Assembly (NCBI GenBank): GCA_036389255.1
Contig: DASVQI010000019.1
Span: forward strand, 62,001 to 126,000
Length of the DNA: 64,000 bases
From: JACVRN01 sp036389255
GTDB lineage: Bacteria; Acidobacteriota; Blastocatellia; Pyrinomonadales; Pyrinomonadaceae
Reading direction: 5' to 3'
Shown: positions 51,450 through 60,949 of the stretch, one piece after another
Position numbering within the stretch: the stretch's first letter is position 1
How the letters are laid out: each line of letters starts with the position of its first letter
Notes under the pieces: model-generated
Seen by the model: the letters and a program-made list of their open reading frames with translations, nothing else
What the model was told of the DNA's origin: nothing
The model's database searches: none
Translations under genes and position numbers: made by a program

Positions 51450-51847
51450 GAAACCTTTGGCCGGAGTATTCAGGCATCGCGCTCAAAAAGGCAGGGCGAT
51501 ACCCGACTATTGCAGTATAACCGATAACATCCCATACGGCAAACATTGTTTTTACGGAGTTCTCATCGGCCAACAGTCCCGCCTCATCCGGTTAATCTAA
51601 AGCCATTCTTACAGTTAAGCCTAGCTAATGGTTAGATTATGATGGGAATCACGCTCAAATGATTATAAATACTGGCTTTAGCAGCCAGTCCGCAGAAGCG
51701 GCTTCAAGCGACTTTATAGCAGCTTCGGCCCATTCCCAGACGTATCAACAGCTTAGGGGGCTCCTCTGAAAGTAGCATTGACGCTCCTGCCGACCGAACC
51801 GTAATATCAAGCTCAGCCGTAATACCCGGAAGGTCAAGTTTCTCTTT
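51450..51847. other. about 400-bp gap upstream of the SprT-like gene
   Basis: Contains an inverted repeat at about 51592-51639 (TAATCTAAAGCCAT / ATGGTTAGATTA) and the hrcA promoter at its left. No coding signal seen. The repeat may be a terminator or regulatory site for either divergent gene. Confidence 0.45.
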
Positions 51848-52582
51848 ATGGCAGGGCCGCAACAACTTTTAGGTGCGCTTTTCACGGACGCTTTCCGCCA
51901 GTTGGGCGGCAGCCGCCCCGTGCCTGAGATTGAGGTGCGATTCTACCCTTACGCCGGGCTTCATCACACGATTCGGATACGCTCAGGCAGGGTCTACGTT
52001 CGCCTCTCCGACATCTGCCGCGACGCCCCGCAGGGTGTGCTGCGCGCCATAGCCTTTATGCTCGTGGCCAAACTGCTGTCGAAACGCGTGCCCGAAGTTC
52101 ACGAGCGCGTCTACAGAGACTACGCCTGCTCGCCGCAGGTCTTGAGGGCTTCGGACATAGCGCGGCGGCGGCGCGGGCGAAAGATGATCTCTTCGGCGCG
52201 CGGGCGCTTCTACGACCTTGAGAAGATGTTCGACCGCTTGAACCGACTCTACTTCGATAACCGCATAGAGAAGCCCACGCTGACGTGGTCGCAGCGCCGC
52301 ACGCGCCGCATACTCGGTCATCACGATTCTGTACACGACACGATAGTCATCAGCAAGACGCTGGACGCGCGCGACGTGCCTGAGTGGTTCGTGGAATACA
52401 TTCTCTATCACGAGATGCTGCACATAAAGCATCCGGCGCGCATCATTGACGGTCGTCGCTACTATCACACAAATGCTTTTCGCACGGACGAGCGCCGCTT
52501 TCCACGTTACGAGGAGGCGCAGTTGTGGCTTGAGCGAATCGCGCTAAAGCGCAAGAGCCTGCGCGCGGCCCGCGCCGCCTGA
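51848..52582 (+). CDS. SprT-like zinc metallopeptidase
   Basis: 244 residues. Metal motif WFVEYILYHEMLHIKHPAR (HExxH at about residue 180) with downstream YYHTNAFRTDERRFPRYEEA, the SprT/WSS1-like arrangement. N-terminal half is a helical domain (FTDAFRQLGGSRPVPEIEVRFYPYAGL). Possible DNA-protein crosslink protease or a general zinc protease. Monocistronic, GC-rich. Confidence 0.82.
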   Translation: MAGPQQLLGALFTDAFRQLGGSRPVPEIEVRFYPYAGLHHTIRIRSGRVYVRLSDICRDAPQGVLRAIAFMLVAKLLSKRVPEVHERVYRDYACSPQVLRASDIARRRRGRKMISSARGRFYDLEKMFDRLNRLYFDNRIEKPTLTWSQRRTRRILGHHDSVHDTIVISKTLDARDVPEWFVEYILYHEMLHIKHPARIIDGRRYYHTNAFRTDERRFPRYEEAQLWLERIALKRKSLRAARAA

Positions 52583-52913
52583 GAAATTAAAGTGGAACTT
52601 TGAGACCACCAAAACGTTCTAGCCATAGGGACAGGTGGGCTCCTCCGAAAGAGCGAACAAGCCTTACGCGAAATCCGAAATTTCATCTCTAATGATGAAG
52701 TCGTCTTTCGCAGGGCTTGTTCGCTCTCAGGTTTTACGGGTATTCGTTCATCCTTACAGATTCTTGACACCCCTTGCGAGCGCGTGCTAGCGTCCCTTCC
52801 GCTTTCAATAAAAATCGAACAGTTCCGGTCTACAAAATTCTTCGCCACTTTTCCAAAGGAGCGACGCTTTAGAGAACGCTCAGGAATTTTTCAGGACTAA
52901 TAAAGGAGATTTT
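52583..52913. other. 330-bp gap: palindrome and candidate dodecin promoter
   Basis: 13-bp perfect arms GAGCGAACAAGCC (52651-52663) and GGCTTGTTCGCTC (52714-52726) with inner GCGAAA/TTTCGC pairing. Then TTGACA at 52764-52769 and TGCTAGCGT near 52786 form a plausible promoter for the dodecin gene, with AAAGGAG just before its ATG. Confidence 0.5.
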
Positions 52914-53162
52914 GTGATGAGTGACAGTATCTTTAAGGGAGTGGAGATTGTAGGCACTTCAAGCCAGAGCTTCAGCCATGCTATTGAAGTGGCCGTGGCG
53001 CGTGCCCGAAAGACGCTTCATAATCTTTCATGGTTCGTAGTTGAGGAGATGCGCGGCGGCTTGCAGCAGGAGCGGCTACAGTATCAGGTGACACTGAGAG
53101 TCTTCTTCAAGCTGGACGAGGTAGAAGAGCCCAGCGATGCGGGAGAAGGAAACGGCACCTGA
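52914..53162 (+). CDS. dodecin flavin-binding protein
   Basis: 82 residues, slightly longer than the usual 70. VEIVGTSSQSFSHAIEVAVARARKTLHNLSWFVVEEMRGGLQQERLQYQVTLRVFFKLDEV has the conserved tryptophan in SWF that stacks on riboflavin and the typical beta-alpha-beta-beta layout. Forms a dodecameric flavin store. AAAGGAG eight bases before ATG. The last ten residues are an acidic extension. Confidence 0.9.
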   Translation: MMSDSIFKGVEIVGTSSQSFSHAIEVAVARARKTLHNLSWFVVEEMRGGLQQERLQYQVTLRVFFKLDEVEEPSDAGEGNGT

Positions 53163-53319
53163 GGCCGGCTCGAACGGCTGGACAAACGGCGTTCGTGACC
53201 GCTAGACTATATGGTTTGTCGAGAGCGCGGGAGTCCCGGCCTACTGTGGGCGGGAGAGTTTTGTATAGGGCGCGGGCGGCAAACAACTCTATTCCATACG
53301 GAGAATCAGAAGAAGCTTT

Positions 53320-53883
53320 ATGGCAATTCCTGCAACTCAGATTAGACGCGGCATGGTCATTCTCTTTGAAGGCAAGCTGTGCAAAGTTATTGAATTTCGT
53401 CATCACACGCCCGGAAATCTGCGCGCCATGGTGCAGACCAAACTGCGCGACCTTCGCACGGGCTCAAGCTTCGAGCACCGCTTTCGCTCAGCCGACACGA
53501 TTGAGCGCGCCAACATGGAACAGCACGAGATGGAGTATCTCTATTCCGACGGCTCGCATCATCACTTCATGAACACGGAGAACTACGAGCAGGTCGAGCT
53601 GAACGAAGACGACCTCGGCGATGCCACGCAGTGGCTCATGCCGGGGCTGAAGATTCAGGCGGAGTTTTACGAGGGCGCGCCGATAGGAATTGAGTTGCCG
53701 CCTTCTATGGAATTGACCGTCACGTCAACCGAGCCGTCTATGAAAGGCGCTACCGTCTCGAACGTAAACAAGCCCGCGACACTTGAGAACGGCGTCACCA
53801 TACTGGTTCCGCCCTTTATCAGCGAAGGCGAGCGCATACGCGTAGACCCGCGCGAAGGCCGCTACATCGAACGAGCGAAGTAA
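53320..53883 (+). CDS. efp: elongation factor P
   Basis: 187 residues, full length. IPATQIRRGMVILFEGKLCKVIEFRHHTPGNLRAMVQTKLRDL (KOW-like domain I), then domain II, then the C-terminal ATVSNVNKPATLENGVTILVPPFISEGERIRVDPREGRYIERAK. The modified position is in the HHTPGNLRA loop: arginine-type and lysine-type EF-P differ at this site, and here the tip reads PGNLRA. Relieves stalling at proline runs. Confidence 0.95.
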   Translation: MAIPATQIRRGMVILFEGKLCKVIEFRHHTPGNLRAMVQTKLRDLRTGSSFEHRFRSADTIERANMEQHEMEYLYSDGSHHHFMNTENYEQVELNEDDLGDATQWLMPGLKIQAEFYEGAPIGIELPPSMELTVTSTEPSMKGATVSNVNKPATLENGVTILVPPFISEGERIRVDPREGRYIERAK

Positions 53884-53884
53884 A

Positions 53885-53957
53885 GCGGTGACAAGTGACA
53901 GGTGACGGGTGACAGGATAAAAGCTTTTTCTCATCACTTATCGCTTGTCACTTGTCA
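53885..53957. repeat. word-built palindrome between efp and waaA
   Basis: Left arm GTGACAAGTGACAGGTGACG-type words, right arm ATCACTTATCGCTTGTCACT-type, with AGCTTTTTCT between. It fills the gap between efp stop and the waaA ATG at 53961. No ribosome binding site is seen before that ATG. Confidence 0.7.
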
Positions 53958-53960
53958 CTT

Positions 53961-55319
53961 ATGTATCTCCTCTACAGCCTTCTGTTCACTCTTGGAATCC
54001 TGCTGCTAAGCCCGCGCTTTATTCTGGACGCGTTCAGTCATGGAAAGTACGTCGAAGGATTGCGTGAACGGCTGGGCAGGCTGCCCTTAATTCCCTCTGA
54101 AGGAGCTCCCATCATATGGCTTCATTGCGTGTCTGTGGGCGAGACGCAGGCGGCGCGTCCTCTGGCACGACTCCTTCTTGAGAAGTTTCCGCGTCACAAG
54201 CTGGTAGTCTCCACCGTCACGCGCACCGGGCAGCGAGTGGCGCGCGAAGTCTTTCGCAACGAAGCGGCAGCCGTCATCTACTTTCCCTTCGACTGGGCGT
54301 GGACGGTCAGGCGCGCGCTCACACAAGTCAATCCGGAAATCGTGCTGGTGATGGAGACGGAGCTGTGGCCGCGCTTCATGCTCGAATGCCGCAGGCGCAG
54401 CATTCCAGTAGCGCTCGTCAACGGAAGACTCTCTGAGAAATCCTTCGGCCGCTACATGCTCATTCGAAGCTTCATCAAGAGGGTCGTGAATTGTCTGGAC
54501 ATGGCGCTGATGCAGTCGGAGGCGGACGCGGGGCGCATACGCGCGCTCGGACTTGAAGACGGGCGCGTAGAGGTTTCCGGCAACGTTAAATTCGACCTGC
54601 TTGCCAGCACAGGCGAAGAGGCGCTTACGGAGAGCCTGCGCGACCGCTTCGGTCTGGATGAGGCGAGGCCGCTCGTGATAGCGGCGAGCACGCACGCGAC
54701 CGAGGAGCGCATCGCGCTCGAAGCATTCAAGCTGCTTCGCGCAACGCCTGAAGGACGCGACGCGAGGCTTCTGCTTGCCCCCAGACACCCTGAGCGCTTC
54801 GAGGAAGTGGCGGCGCTTCTGGCCTCTTCCGGCCTGAAATGGTCGCGCCGCTCGGAAGCCGCGCGTGCGGAGGACAAGGTTTCTGACGTTATCCTGCTCG
54901 ATTCTATTGGCGAGTTGCGCGCGGCCTATCCGCTCGCGCGGCTGGTCTTCGTGGGCGGGAGCATAGCGCAGACGGGCGGACACAACGTGCTTGAGCCGGC
55001 CGCCTGCGGCGCTTGTATCATCACGGGCGCTCACACGAAAAACTTCACAGCCATCATCAACGCCTTTCTGGAGCGGGATGCGCTAGTTCAGTTGCCGCCC
55101 CTGAGCGAAGAGGAAGCGCCCGCAAAGCTTTCGCGCGTCCTCGCGGAGTTGCTCTCGGACGAGGCGCTGAGAAGCGGGATGATAACGAGGGCGAAGGAGG
55201 TGCTGGAAGAAAATAGAGGCGCGACCCGCTACACCGCCGACAGGATTGCGGAGCTGGTGAAGAGCAGGAATCTGCGGGATGCGCGACGGGAGATGAAGGC
55301 TCAGCTTCCCCGAGCTTGA
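53961..55319 (+). CDS. waaA: 3-deoxy-D-manno-octulosonic-acid transferase WaaA
   Basis: 452 residues from ATG 53961; TTG 53952 lies upstream in frame. Membrane anchor YLLYSLLFTLGILLLSPRFILD, then the GT30 core: PIIWLHCVSVGETQAARPLARLLLEKFP, VLVMETELWPRFMLECRRRSIPVALVNGRLSEKSFGRY, and FVGGSIAQTGGHNVLEPAACGACIITG. Attaches Kdo to lipid A. Pairs with lpxK, so the organism makes lipopolysaccharide. Confidence 0.95.
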   Translation: MYLLYSLLFTLGILLLSPRFILDAFSHGKYVEGLRERLGRLPLIPSEGAPIIWLHCVSVGETQAARPLARLLLEKFPRHKLVVSTVTRTGQRVAREVFRNEAAAVIYFPFDWAWTVRRALTQVNPEIVLVMETELWPRFMLECRRRSIPVALVNGRLSEKSFGRYMLIRSFIKRVVNCLDMALMQSEADAGRIRALGLEDGRVEVSGNVKFDLLASTGEEALTESLRDRFGLDEARPLVIAASTHATEERIALEAFKLLRATPEGRDARLLLAPRHPERFEEVAALLASSGLKWSRRSEAARAEDKVSDVILLDSIGELRAAYPLARLVFVGGSIAQTGGHNVLEPAACGACIITGAHTKNFTAIINAFLERDALVQLPPLSEEEAPAKLSRVLAELLSDEALRSGMITRAKEVLEENRGATRYTADRIAELVKSRNLRDARREMKAQLPRA

Positions 55320-55377
55320 ATAGTTTCGCTTTCATACTTCCTCTCTCATACTTTATCCTTGCCTTTCGATTCGGCTC

Positions 55378-56433
55378 ATGAATCTGCCTTCGACAAACGC
55401 GCTCATGCCTTTGGGACTCCTTTACGGCGCAGCCATGCGCGCTCGCACGGCCCTATACAGAAGGGGCGTGCTACAGTCCTTTGACCTTTGCGCGCCCGTC
55501 GTAAGCGTAGGCAACATCACTACCGGCGGGACTGGCAAGACGCCCGTGGTGTCATGGATAGCCGAAGCGCTCTACGGTGAGGGCCTGCGCGTCTGCATCC
55601 TGACGCGCGGCTACGGGCGCACGGATGAAGGCAGGCGCGTGCTGGTTTCCGACGGCTCAAGGGTTCTATCTGACGCCGAAGAGGGAGGCGACGAGCCTTT
55701 CATGCTGGCGGAGATGCTGCGCGGCAAGGCGGCAGTCATAAGCGACAGGAATCGCGTGCGGGCCGCCGCGTGGGCACGCGAGCATTTGAAGAGCGAGGTC
55801 TTTGTGCTGGACGACGGCTTTCAGCACCTGCGCGTCAGGCGAGAGCTGGACATAGTGACCGTTGACGCGACGAACCCTTTCGGTGGAGGCCGGATGCTGC
55901 CGCAGGGTCGTTTGCGAGAGCCGCTTCGCAGCCTCAGCCGCGCAGACCTCATTATCATCACACGCTCCGAGCAGGCACGGGACGTAAGCGCCCTCAAGCG
56001 CGAGGTGGAGCGCCTGAGCGGCAGAAAGAACGTCATCATCTCTCGCACACGCACGGGAGCCGTGCGTCCTCTTGCGCACACGACTGGCGGCCCGCTCTCC
56101 AGCCCGAACGCTTACAGGGTCGCGGCCTTCTGCGCCCTCGGTAACCCGCAAGCCTTCTTCAGACATCTAGAGCGGACAGGCTTTGATTTAACCTTCACGC
56201 GCGCCTTTACAGACCACCATTCCTACACGCAGAGCGACCTTGACGGCATCACGCGCGACGCACTTGAGCGGGGCGCGGAAGCGCTGCTGACCACGGCCAA
56301 GGACGCGGTCAAGCTGCGGCAGCTACGCTTCGAGCTTCCCTGCTTCGTCGTGGAGATAGAGTGTGATTTTGAGAATGACGCGACGTTGCGCTCCATGCTA
56401 CGCCAGTCAGTGAGCAGAAAGCGTGAGGATTGA
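55378..56433 (+). CDS. lpxK: tetraacyldisaccharide 4'-kinase LpxK
   Basis: 351 residues. N-terminal membrane-linked region PLGLLYGAAMRARTALYRRG, then the P-loop SVGNITTGGTGKTPVVSWIA (about residues 43-62), LTRGYGR, GDEPFMLA, VFVLDDGFQHLRVRRELDIVTVD. Phosphorylates lipid A disaccharide in the inner membrane. 58 bases after waaA; likely co-transcribed. Confidence 0.95.
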   Translation: MNLPSTNALMPLGLLYGAAMRARTALYRRGVLQSFDLCAPVVSVGNITTGGTGKTPVVSWIAEALYGEGLRVCILTRGYGRTDEGRRVLVSDGSRVLSDAEEGGDEPFMLAEMLRGKAAVISDRNRVRAAAWAREHLKSEVFVLDDGFQHLRVRRELDIVTVDATNPFGGGRMLPQGRLREPLRSLSRADLIIITRSEQARDVSALKREVERLSGRKNVIISRTRTGAVRPLAHTTGGPLSSPNAYRVAAFCALGNPQAFFRHLERTGFDLTFTRAFTDHHSYTQSDLDGITRDALERGAEALLTTAKDAVKLRQLRFELPCFVVEIECDFENDATLRSMLRQSVSRKRED

Positions 56434-56436
56434 TTC

Positions 56437-56479
56437 ATTGACTCACCGGCTCATTGAAGAAATGAGCCGGTGAGTCAAT
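56437..56479. terminator. bidirectional terminator, 19-bp stem
   Basis: ATTGACTCACCGGCTCATT and its exact reverse complement around a GAAG-type loop. Lies between lpxK and the convergent kinase gene. Confidence 0.85.
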
Positions 56480-56483
56480 CTAT

Positions 56484-58178
56484 TTAATTTCCCTTTTCAG
56501 AGATATTGCTTGTAGGCGGCGGTGGCGGAAGACCCGGCTCAACCTTTTTGGGCTTTTCCTGCGGCGGAGCATCGCCGTTCGAATTCGATTTAGGAGCGGG
56601 CGGAGGCTCGTCCTCCTGCTTCCGATTTTCAGTGGCAGGAGTTTCGTTGCTGTTCTGCTCGCCCCGGTTTTCGTTCTTCGGCTCGCGCTCTCTGCGATTA
56701 GCGTTTCCGGTGTTGGTGTTCCCGGCTCCAGCCGCTTCCGTGTTCTTGTTCTCGGCCGGTTTCGCTCCCGAATCGTTGGCTCCTTCGCCGCCTCCGCCGG
56801 TATTAGAGTTGACCGTGTTGGAGTTGGTGGGAGCTATGCCCTGCTCGGCGTTGCCGGTAGGCGGCGGCGCAGGCTGCACAGGCTTGCTGTTCGGTTCTGC
56901 CGTCAACGGTGCCTGATTGGTGGAAGGCTCCGCAGGATTTCCCCTGTAAGTAATCGCGTAGATGACGCCGAATAGAACCAGCAATCCTGCAAGCGCGGGG
57001 ATGACTATGCGCCACGGGCTGGACTTCGGCGGCGGCGGCTCAATGGGCCGCGTGGCCGCGCCCCTAGTCTCGTAATCTATGGCTGCCGGACGAGCGCTGA
57101 TGACCGTCGCTTCGTCCAGCTCGTTCTCCCTTGTGTTGCGCGGAGCCTCGTTGGAATCCGTAGGCACTACAATGCGATTGGTTTCGCTGGAAGATGAAGC
57201 GGGATTCGTGGCTGAGAGAGCGCGCGCGGGCATTTGGCCCTTGGCGGCGGCGGCAAGAGCTTCGGACAACTCGCCCGCGCTCTGAAAGCGGTCTTCCGGT
57301 CGCTTGGCGAGCGCGCTCGTTATCACCATGCCAACCTGCGGCGGCAGGTCGTCGCGCTCTTCCATGACAGAAGGCGGCGGCTCCTGCAAGTGCTTCATCA
57401 TGATGGCCGTGGGCGAGTCGCCTGTGAAAGGCACATGGCCGGTCAGCAGCTCGTAGATAATAATGCCCAGCGAGTATATGTCGGAGCGGGCGTCAATGGC
57501 GGAAGCCTGCGAGCATTGTTCGGGCGACATGTACTGCGGCGTGCCTATGATGAGGTTGGGCGCGGTCAATCCAGGGTCAGTGTGGCCTGCGGTCTCTTTA
57601 ATCTTGGCTATGCCGAAGTCCAGAACCTTTGCCCAGTCGGAGCCGTTGGCCCCTTCTACGAGCATGATGTTATCCGACTTCAAATCACGATGTACGACGC
57701 CCTCCGCGTGTGCGGCATCCAATGCGCCCGACACCTGCTTGATAATCTCAACGGCGCGGGACAGTGGCATGGGGCCGTCCGAATGTATGACTTCCTTGAG
57801 CGTGCGCCCGTCTAGGAACTCCATGACGAGAAAGACCACGCCCGATTCGGACTCTCCGAAGTCCGTGACGTTTAAGGCGTGCGGGTGAGAGATGCGGCTG
57901 GCGGCGCGGGCTTCGCGCGAGAAGCGCGCGACAATCTTGTCGTCGGCTGCGAGCGACGGATGAAGGACTTTGATGGCGACGCGCTTGTCCATCAGGACGT
58001 GCGTGGCTCTATAGACAGTACCCATCCCGCCCTCAGAGATGCGCTCGTCTATGCGGTACCGGTCGGTGAGCATCTGCCCTACCAACTCGTCGCCGCTCTT
58101 TTCCAGCACCGTGCCGTCAGCCGGACACAGTGTGGTTGTATCCTGAAACTCCCTGCCGCATCTGGGACAACTCTTCAT
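56484..58178 (-). CDS. transmembrane Ser/Thr protein kinase with zinc ribbon
   Basis: 564 residues. N-terminal zinc ribbon CPRCGREFQDTTTLCPADG, then a full Hanks kinase (about residues 42-320): ISEGGMGTVYRATHVLMDKRVAIKVL, VVHRDLKSDNIMLVEG, VLDFGIAKIKE, GTPQYMSPEQCSQASAIDARSDIYSLGIIIYELLTG. A transmembrane helix WRIVIPALAGLLVLFGVIYAIT (about 395-417) and a proline/asparagine-rich outside tail. Sensory kinase; ligand unknown. Confidence 0.93.
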   Translation of the reverse strand: MKSCPRCGREFQDTTTLCPADGTVLEKSGDELVGQMLTDRYRIDERISEGGMGTVYRATHVLMDKRVAIKVLHPSLAADDKIVARFSREARAASRISHPHALNVTDFGESESGVVFLVMEFLDGRTLKEVIHSDGPMPLSRAVEIIKQVSGALDAAHAEGVVHRDLKSDNIMLVEGANGSDWAKVLDFGIAKIKETAGHTDPGLTAPNLIIGTPQYMSPEQCSQASAIDARSDIYSLGIIIYELLTGHVPFTGDSPTAIMMKHLQEPPPSVMEERDDLPPQVGMVITSALAKRPEDRFQSAGELSEALAAAAKGQMPARALSATNPASSSSETNRIVVPTDSNEAPRNTRENELDEATVISARPAAIDYETRGAATRPIEPPPPKSSPWRIVIPALAGLLVLFGVIYAITYRGNPAEPSTNQAPLTAEPNSKPVQPAPPPTGNAEQGIAPTNSNTVNSNTGGGGEGANDSGAKPAENKNTEAAGAGNTNTGNANRREREPKNENRGEQNSNETPATENRKQEDEPPPAPKSNSNGDAPPQEKPKKVEPGLPPPPPTSNISEKGN

Positions 58179-58260
58179 CGCTCTTCGCCAGTCGCCTTCG
58201 TTATCTTCTGTTCCGGTAGATTGAATCTGAGCCTATCATACAGCTTCCGCCCCACGTAAT

Positions 58261-58346
58261 AAAGTCCCAAATTCCAAGCCCAAAGTCCCAAGTCGAAAAA
58301 CTCTTTCTTTTGACTCGGGACTCGCGGACTCAGGAGTTGGGACTTT
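58261..58346. repeat. word-built palindrome after the lectin gene
   Basis: Arms built of AAAGTCCCAAATTCCAAGCC and GGACTCAGGAGTTGGGACTT words. It lies five bases after the minus-strand stop of the lectin gene, so it probably terminates that transcript. Confidence 0.65.
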
Positions 58347-58350
58347 CTCA

Positions 58351-59928
58351 TCATTGTACGTCCAGACGTACGGAGAAGCTACCACTGTTGTTACTGTAAT
58401 CGTCGTCGTTGACCATCAGGTACAGGCGGCCGTCCACCGGAGCCGTAAAAGTATTCTGGCTCCCGACGAAGAACGGCCTGCTCCTCTGTCCGTTGCGCAT
58501 CTGTATGTAGCCGACGAGCGCGCCGCCGCCGACGTCTGTCACGGGATAGTTCTGCCTGAGCGTGTATGACTCGCTGCGGCCGTCTGGCGACACAGCGCCC
58601 AGTCGTGTGTTGGCTACGACAGAGCCCGTGGCGTTAATCATCACCCGGTCGCCGCGCCTCAGCTCAAGCCCAGTGTCCGTCCCCTGTGAATCGCCGGGGA
58701 CGACTATGACTCTGTCAGCCGTGCCGCCGCCGCCGATAGTTCCGCCTCCGCCCTGCGCCGTGTAAGTGATGCGAACGTCGAACTGGCCGCTATTGTCTCC
58801 GTAATTGTCGTCGTTGATGAGCAGGAAGAGCCGCCCGTCGGTCGGTGAGTTGAAGGTCTGCTGGCTTCCCACCAGAAACGGCTGCGTCATCTGGCCGTTC
58901 GTCATTCTTATGTAGCCTATGAGCGCGCCCACGCCCGCCTGCGCCACCGGATAGGTTCCCACGAGGGAGCCTACGCCAACACGCCCGCCGTCCGCAGAGA
59001 CAACGCCCGCTCGCCGCCCTGCGGTGATGTTGCCGGACGCAGTTATGGTCACCGAGTCGCCCGTGCGAAGGTCAATCCCGGTGTCCGTGCCGCGCGAGTT
59101 GCCGGGAACACTGACCAGCTTTTCCTGTGTAGCAGGGCCGCTCGGATAGCCGGTGGACGGAGAAGTTGTCCCCATGCCGCCGCCCGTCGTGCGTCGCCTG
59201 ACGGGTGCTGCGCCCACGTTGCCGCCCGTTTCGAAAGCGCCGAAATCATCGTCGTCATCTACGTTGTTATTGCGACGACCGGCACCCGCGCGCCCGCCGC
59301 CAAGCTCAATCTCCCTGCGCACCTGCGCGTTGAAAGAGCCTCGCGCGTCCTGATACTCGCCGCGATTGACGGTCAGGTAAAGTCGCCCGTCACGGTCTGC
59401 CTGAAATTCACGTGTCGTGCCTATCTCTGTGATGGGCGCGTTGGGGTCTGTGCCGATGGTGGCTATAAGGACGCCTTCGGCTGCGCGCGGCAAGGGAGCG
59501 TTCGGGTCTGTGGAGCGCAAGCCCGCAGGCGAGATGCGCGAGCGACCGGCGTAGATGGTTCCCGTGGCTGTAATCTGTATGCGCTGGCCGCGCCGCAGGT
59601 CTACGCCCGTGTCAATCCAGTTAGGCCCAAGCGTTACCTCTACGTTGCGCGTCACGAAGCGCGCTTCGTCGAGATTGCGTCCCTCTATCTCTACGCGCTC
59701 TATGTCGCGCGGCCGCAGGTAAGCGATTTCACCGGCCTGAAGAGTCTGAGTAGCGCTATTGCCGGTAGTAATCTGTGTCGGCTGGTCTACGCGAACCGCG
59801 AAGCGCCCGCCTATGTAGCCCAGCACAGTGCCGCGAATGCTCCGGCCATCACGAAGGTAGACCGTGTCGGCCATCGCGGCCGTTGCCGCCATAATCAGTA
59901 TCAGTAGAGCTAAAGCTAGTTTTCTCAT
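58351..59928 (-). CDS. secreted protein with three PA-IL (LecA)-like domains
   Basis: 525 residues. Signal peptide KLALALLILIMAATAAMA. The first unit DTVYLRDGRSIRGTVLGYIGGRFAVRVDQ is an SH3-like leader. Three repeats follow at about residues 85-205, 265-395 and 405-525, each with the pattern V.(V/L)PG(N/D)S.GTDTG(I/L)(D/E)LR.GD.V.I.A.G.(I/V).A...G.VS.DG......(G/L)....YPV...G.GAL(I/V)GYI.M.NGQ...PF.VGSQ.TF..P.DGRL(F/Y)L(L/M)(I/V)NDD.Y.(D/N)NSG.F.VR. This fold binds sugars in Pseudomonas LecA. A Gly/Asn linker separates the first two repeats. Confidence 0.85.
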   Translation of the reverse strand: MRKLALALLILIMAATAAMADTVYLRDGRSIRGTVLGYIGGRFAVRVDQPTQITTGNSATQTLQAGEIAYLRPRDIERVEIEGRNLDEARFVTRNVEVTLGPNWIDTGVDLRRGQRIQITATGTIYAGRSRISPAGLRSTDPNAPLPRAAEGVLIATIGTDPNAPITEIGTTREFQADRDGRLYLTVNRGEYQDARGSFNAQVRREIELGGGRAGAGRRNNNVDDDDDFGAFETGGNVGAAPVRRRTTGGGMGTTSPSTGYPSGPATQEKLVSVPGNSRGTDTGIDLRTGDSVTITASGNITAGRRAGVVSADGGRVGVGSLVGTYPVAQAGVGALIGYIRMTNGQMTQPFLVGSQQTFNSPTDGRLFLLINDDNYGDNSGQFDVRITYTAQGGGGTIGGGGTADRVIVVPGDSQGTDTGLELRRGDRVMINATGSVVANTRLGAVSPDGRSESYTLRQNYPVTDVGGGALVGYIQMRNGQRSRPFFVGSQNTFTAPVDGRLYLMVNDDDYSNNSGSFSVRLDVQ

Positions 59929-60314
59929 TCCTTATGCTCCTTTTGCTGCCGATGGCCCTCAAGAATTTATGACGCATGCTGACGCGCTATACGCGACGGC
60001 TTGCCCGAGGCCCATCGAATAGCGCTTGTAATTCTATGATTCGATTTTCGATTATTGCCCTTAATAAGCGTCATGCCGCTTTCTGGGGAACGGTAGCGAG
60101 TTACAAAAATCCGTAAATGACATTGGCAAGAGGCATGCCACGCGGGCCGCTCAAGTAAAAGCCCCTGTCGTCTTTGCTCAAAGAGAGAGGCGCTAAGGAG
60201 CGTGGCATGAAATAGCGTATCAGCGCAGTACACAGCCCCTCTAAAGCGAACATAAAAAAGCGGGTGAGGCCATCAAGCCTCACCCGCTTCTCTTTCATCT
60301 TCCGTCCGACCTGA
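59929..60314. other. 386-bp gap between atpE and the lectin gene
   Basis: Holds the atpE terminator and an inverted repeat CATGCCACGC (60134) / GCGTGGCATG (60200). No gene is seen. Confidence 0.5.
60258..60289 (-). terminator. atpE terminator
   Basis: 13-bp stem AAGCGGGTGAGGC / GCCTCACCCGCTT, loop CATCAA; on the minus strand followed by a T run. Lies 25 bases after the atpE stop. Confidence 0.9.
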
Positions 60315-60635
<321 letters not shown>

Positions 60636-60949
60636 TTTCGTTTTTCTCCAATAGGGCCGAATCAGAATTCGACTCTTCTAAGGCAAAGCGTCTGTCGGAG
60701 ATTTTCGGAATAAAGCTTCGGAACCGGTTGGAGCCTGCGGTTATTATTTCGCCTTCGGCCCGGTAGTCGCCGCCCCTCTTACAACGGCGCTCCAGCGACT
60801 AAGGACTTCGGATGACACTGATTTATAAAACTGGCCCCGCCTGAGTTCCCTCTACTTACTCCTGCAAATCCCCCGCTTTGACCGGGTTGATAGTTTAGCG
60901 TCTTGACACGGCACGCGTCTAGGCGCGGCTTACGGATAAAGCCAAAGTA
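60636..60949. other. 314-bp gap between atpE and atpB
   Basis: No gene is seen. It is GC-rich and contains short inverted words, for example CACGCGTCTAGGCGCG near 60914. It might carry a promoter for atpE, but none is convincing. Confidence 0.4.

Noticed and set aside
54087..55034. 315-codon minus-strand frame inside waaA
   Set aside because: Arginine/histidine-rich shadow of waaA; no motif.
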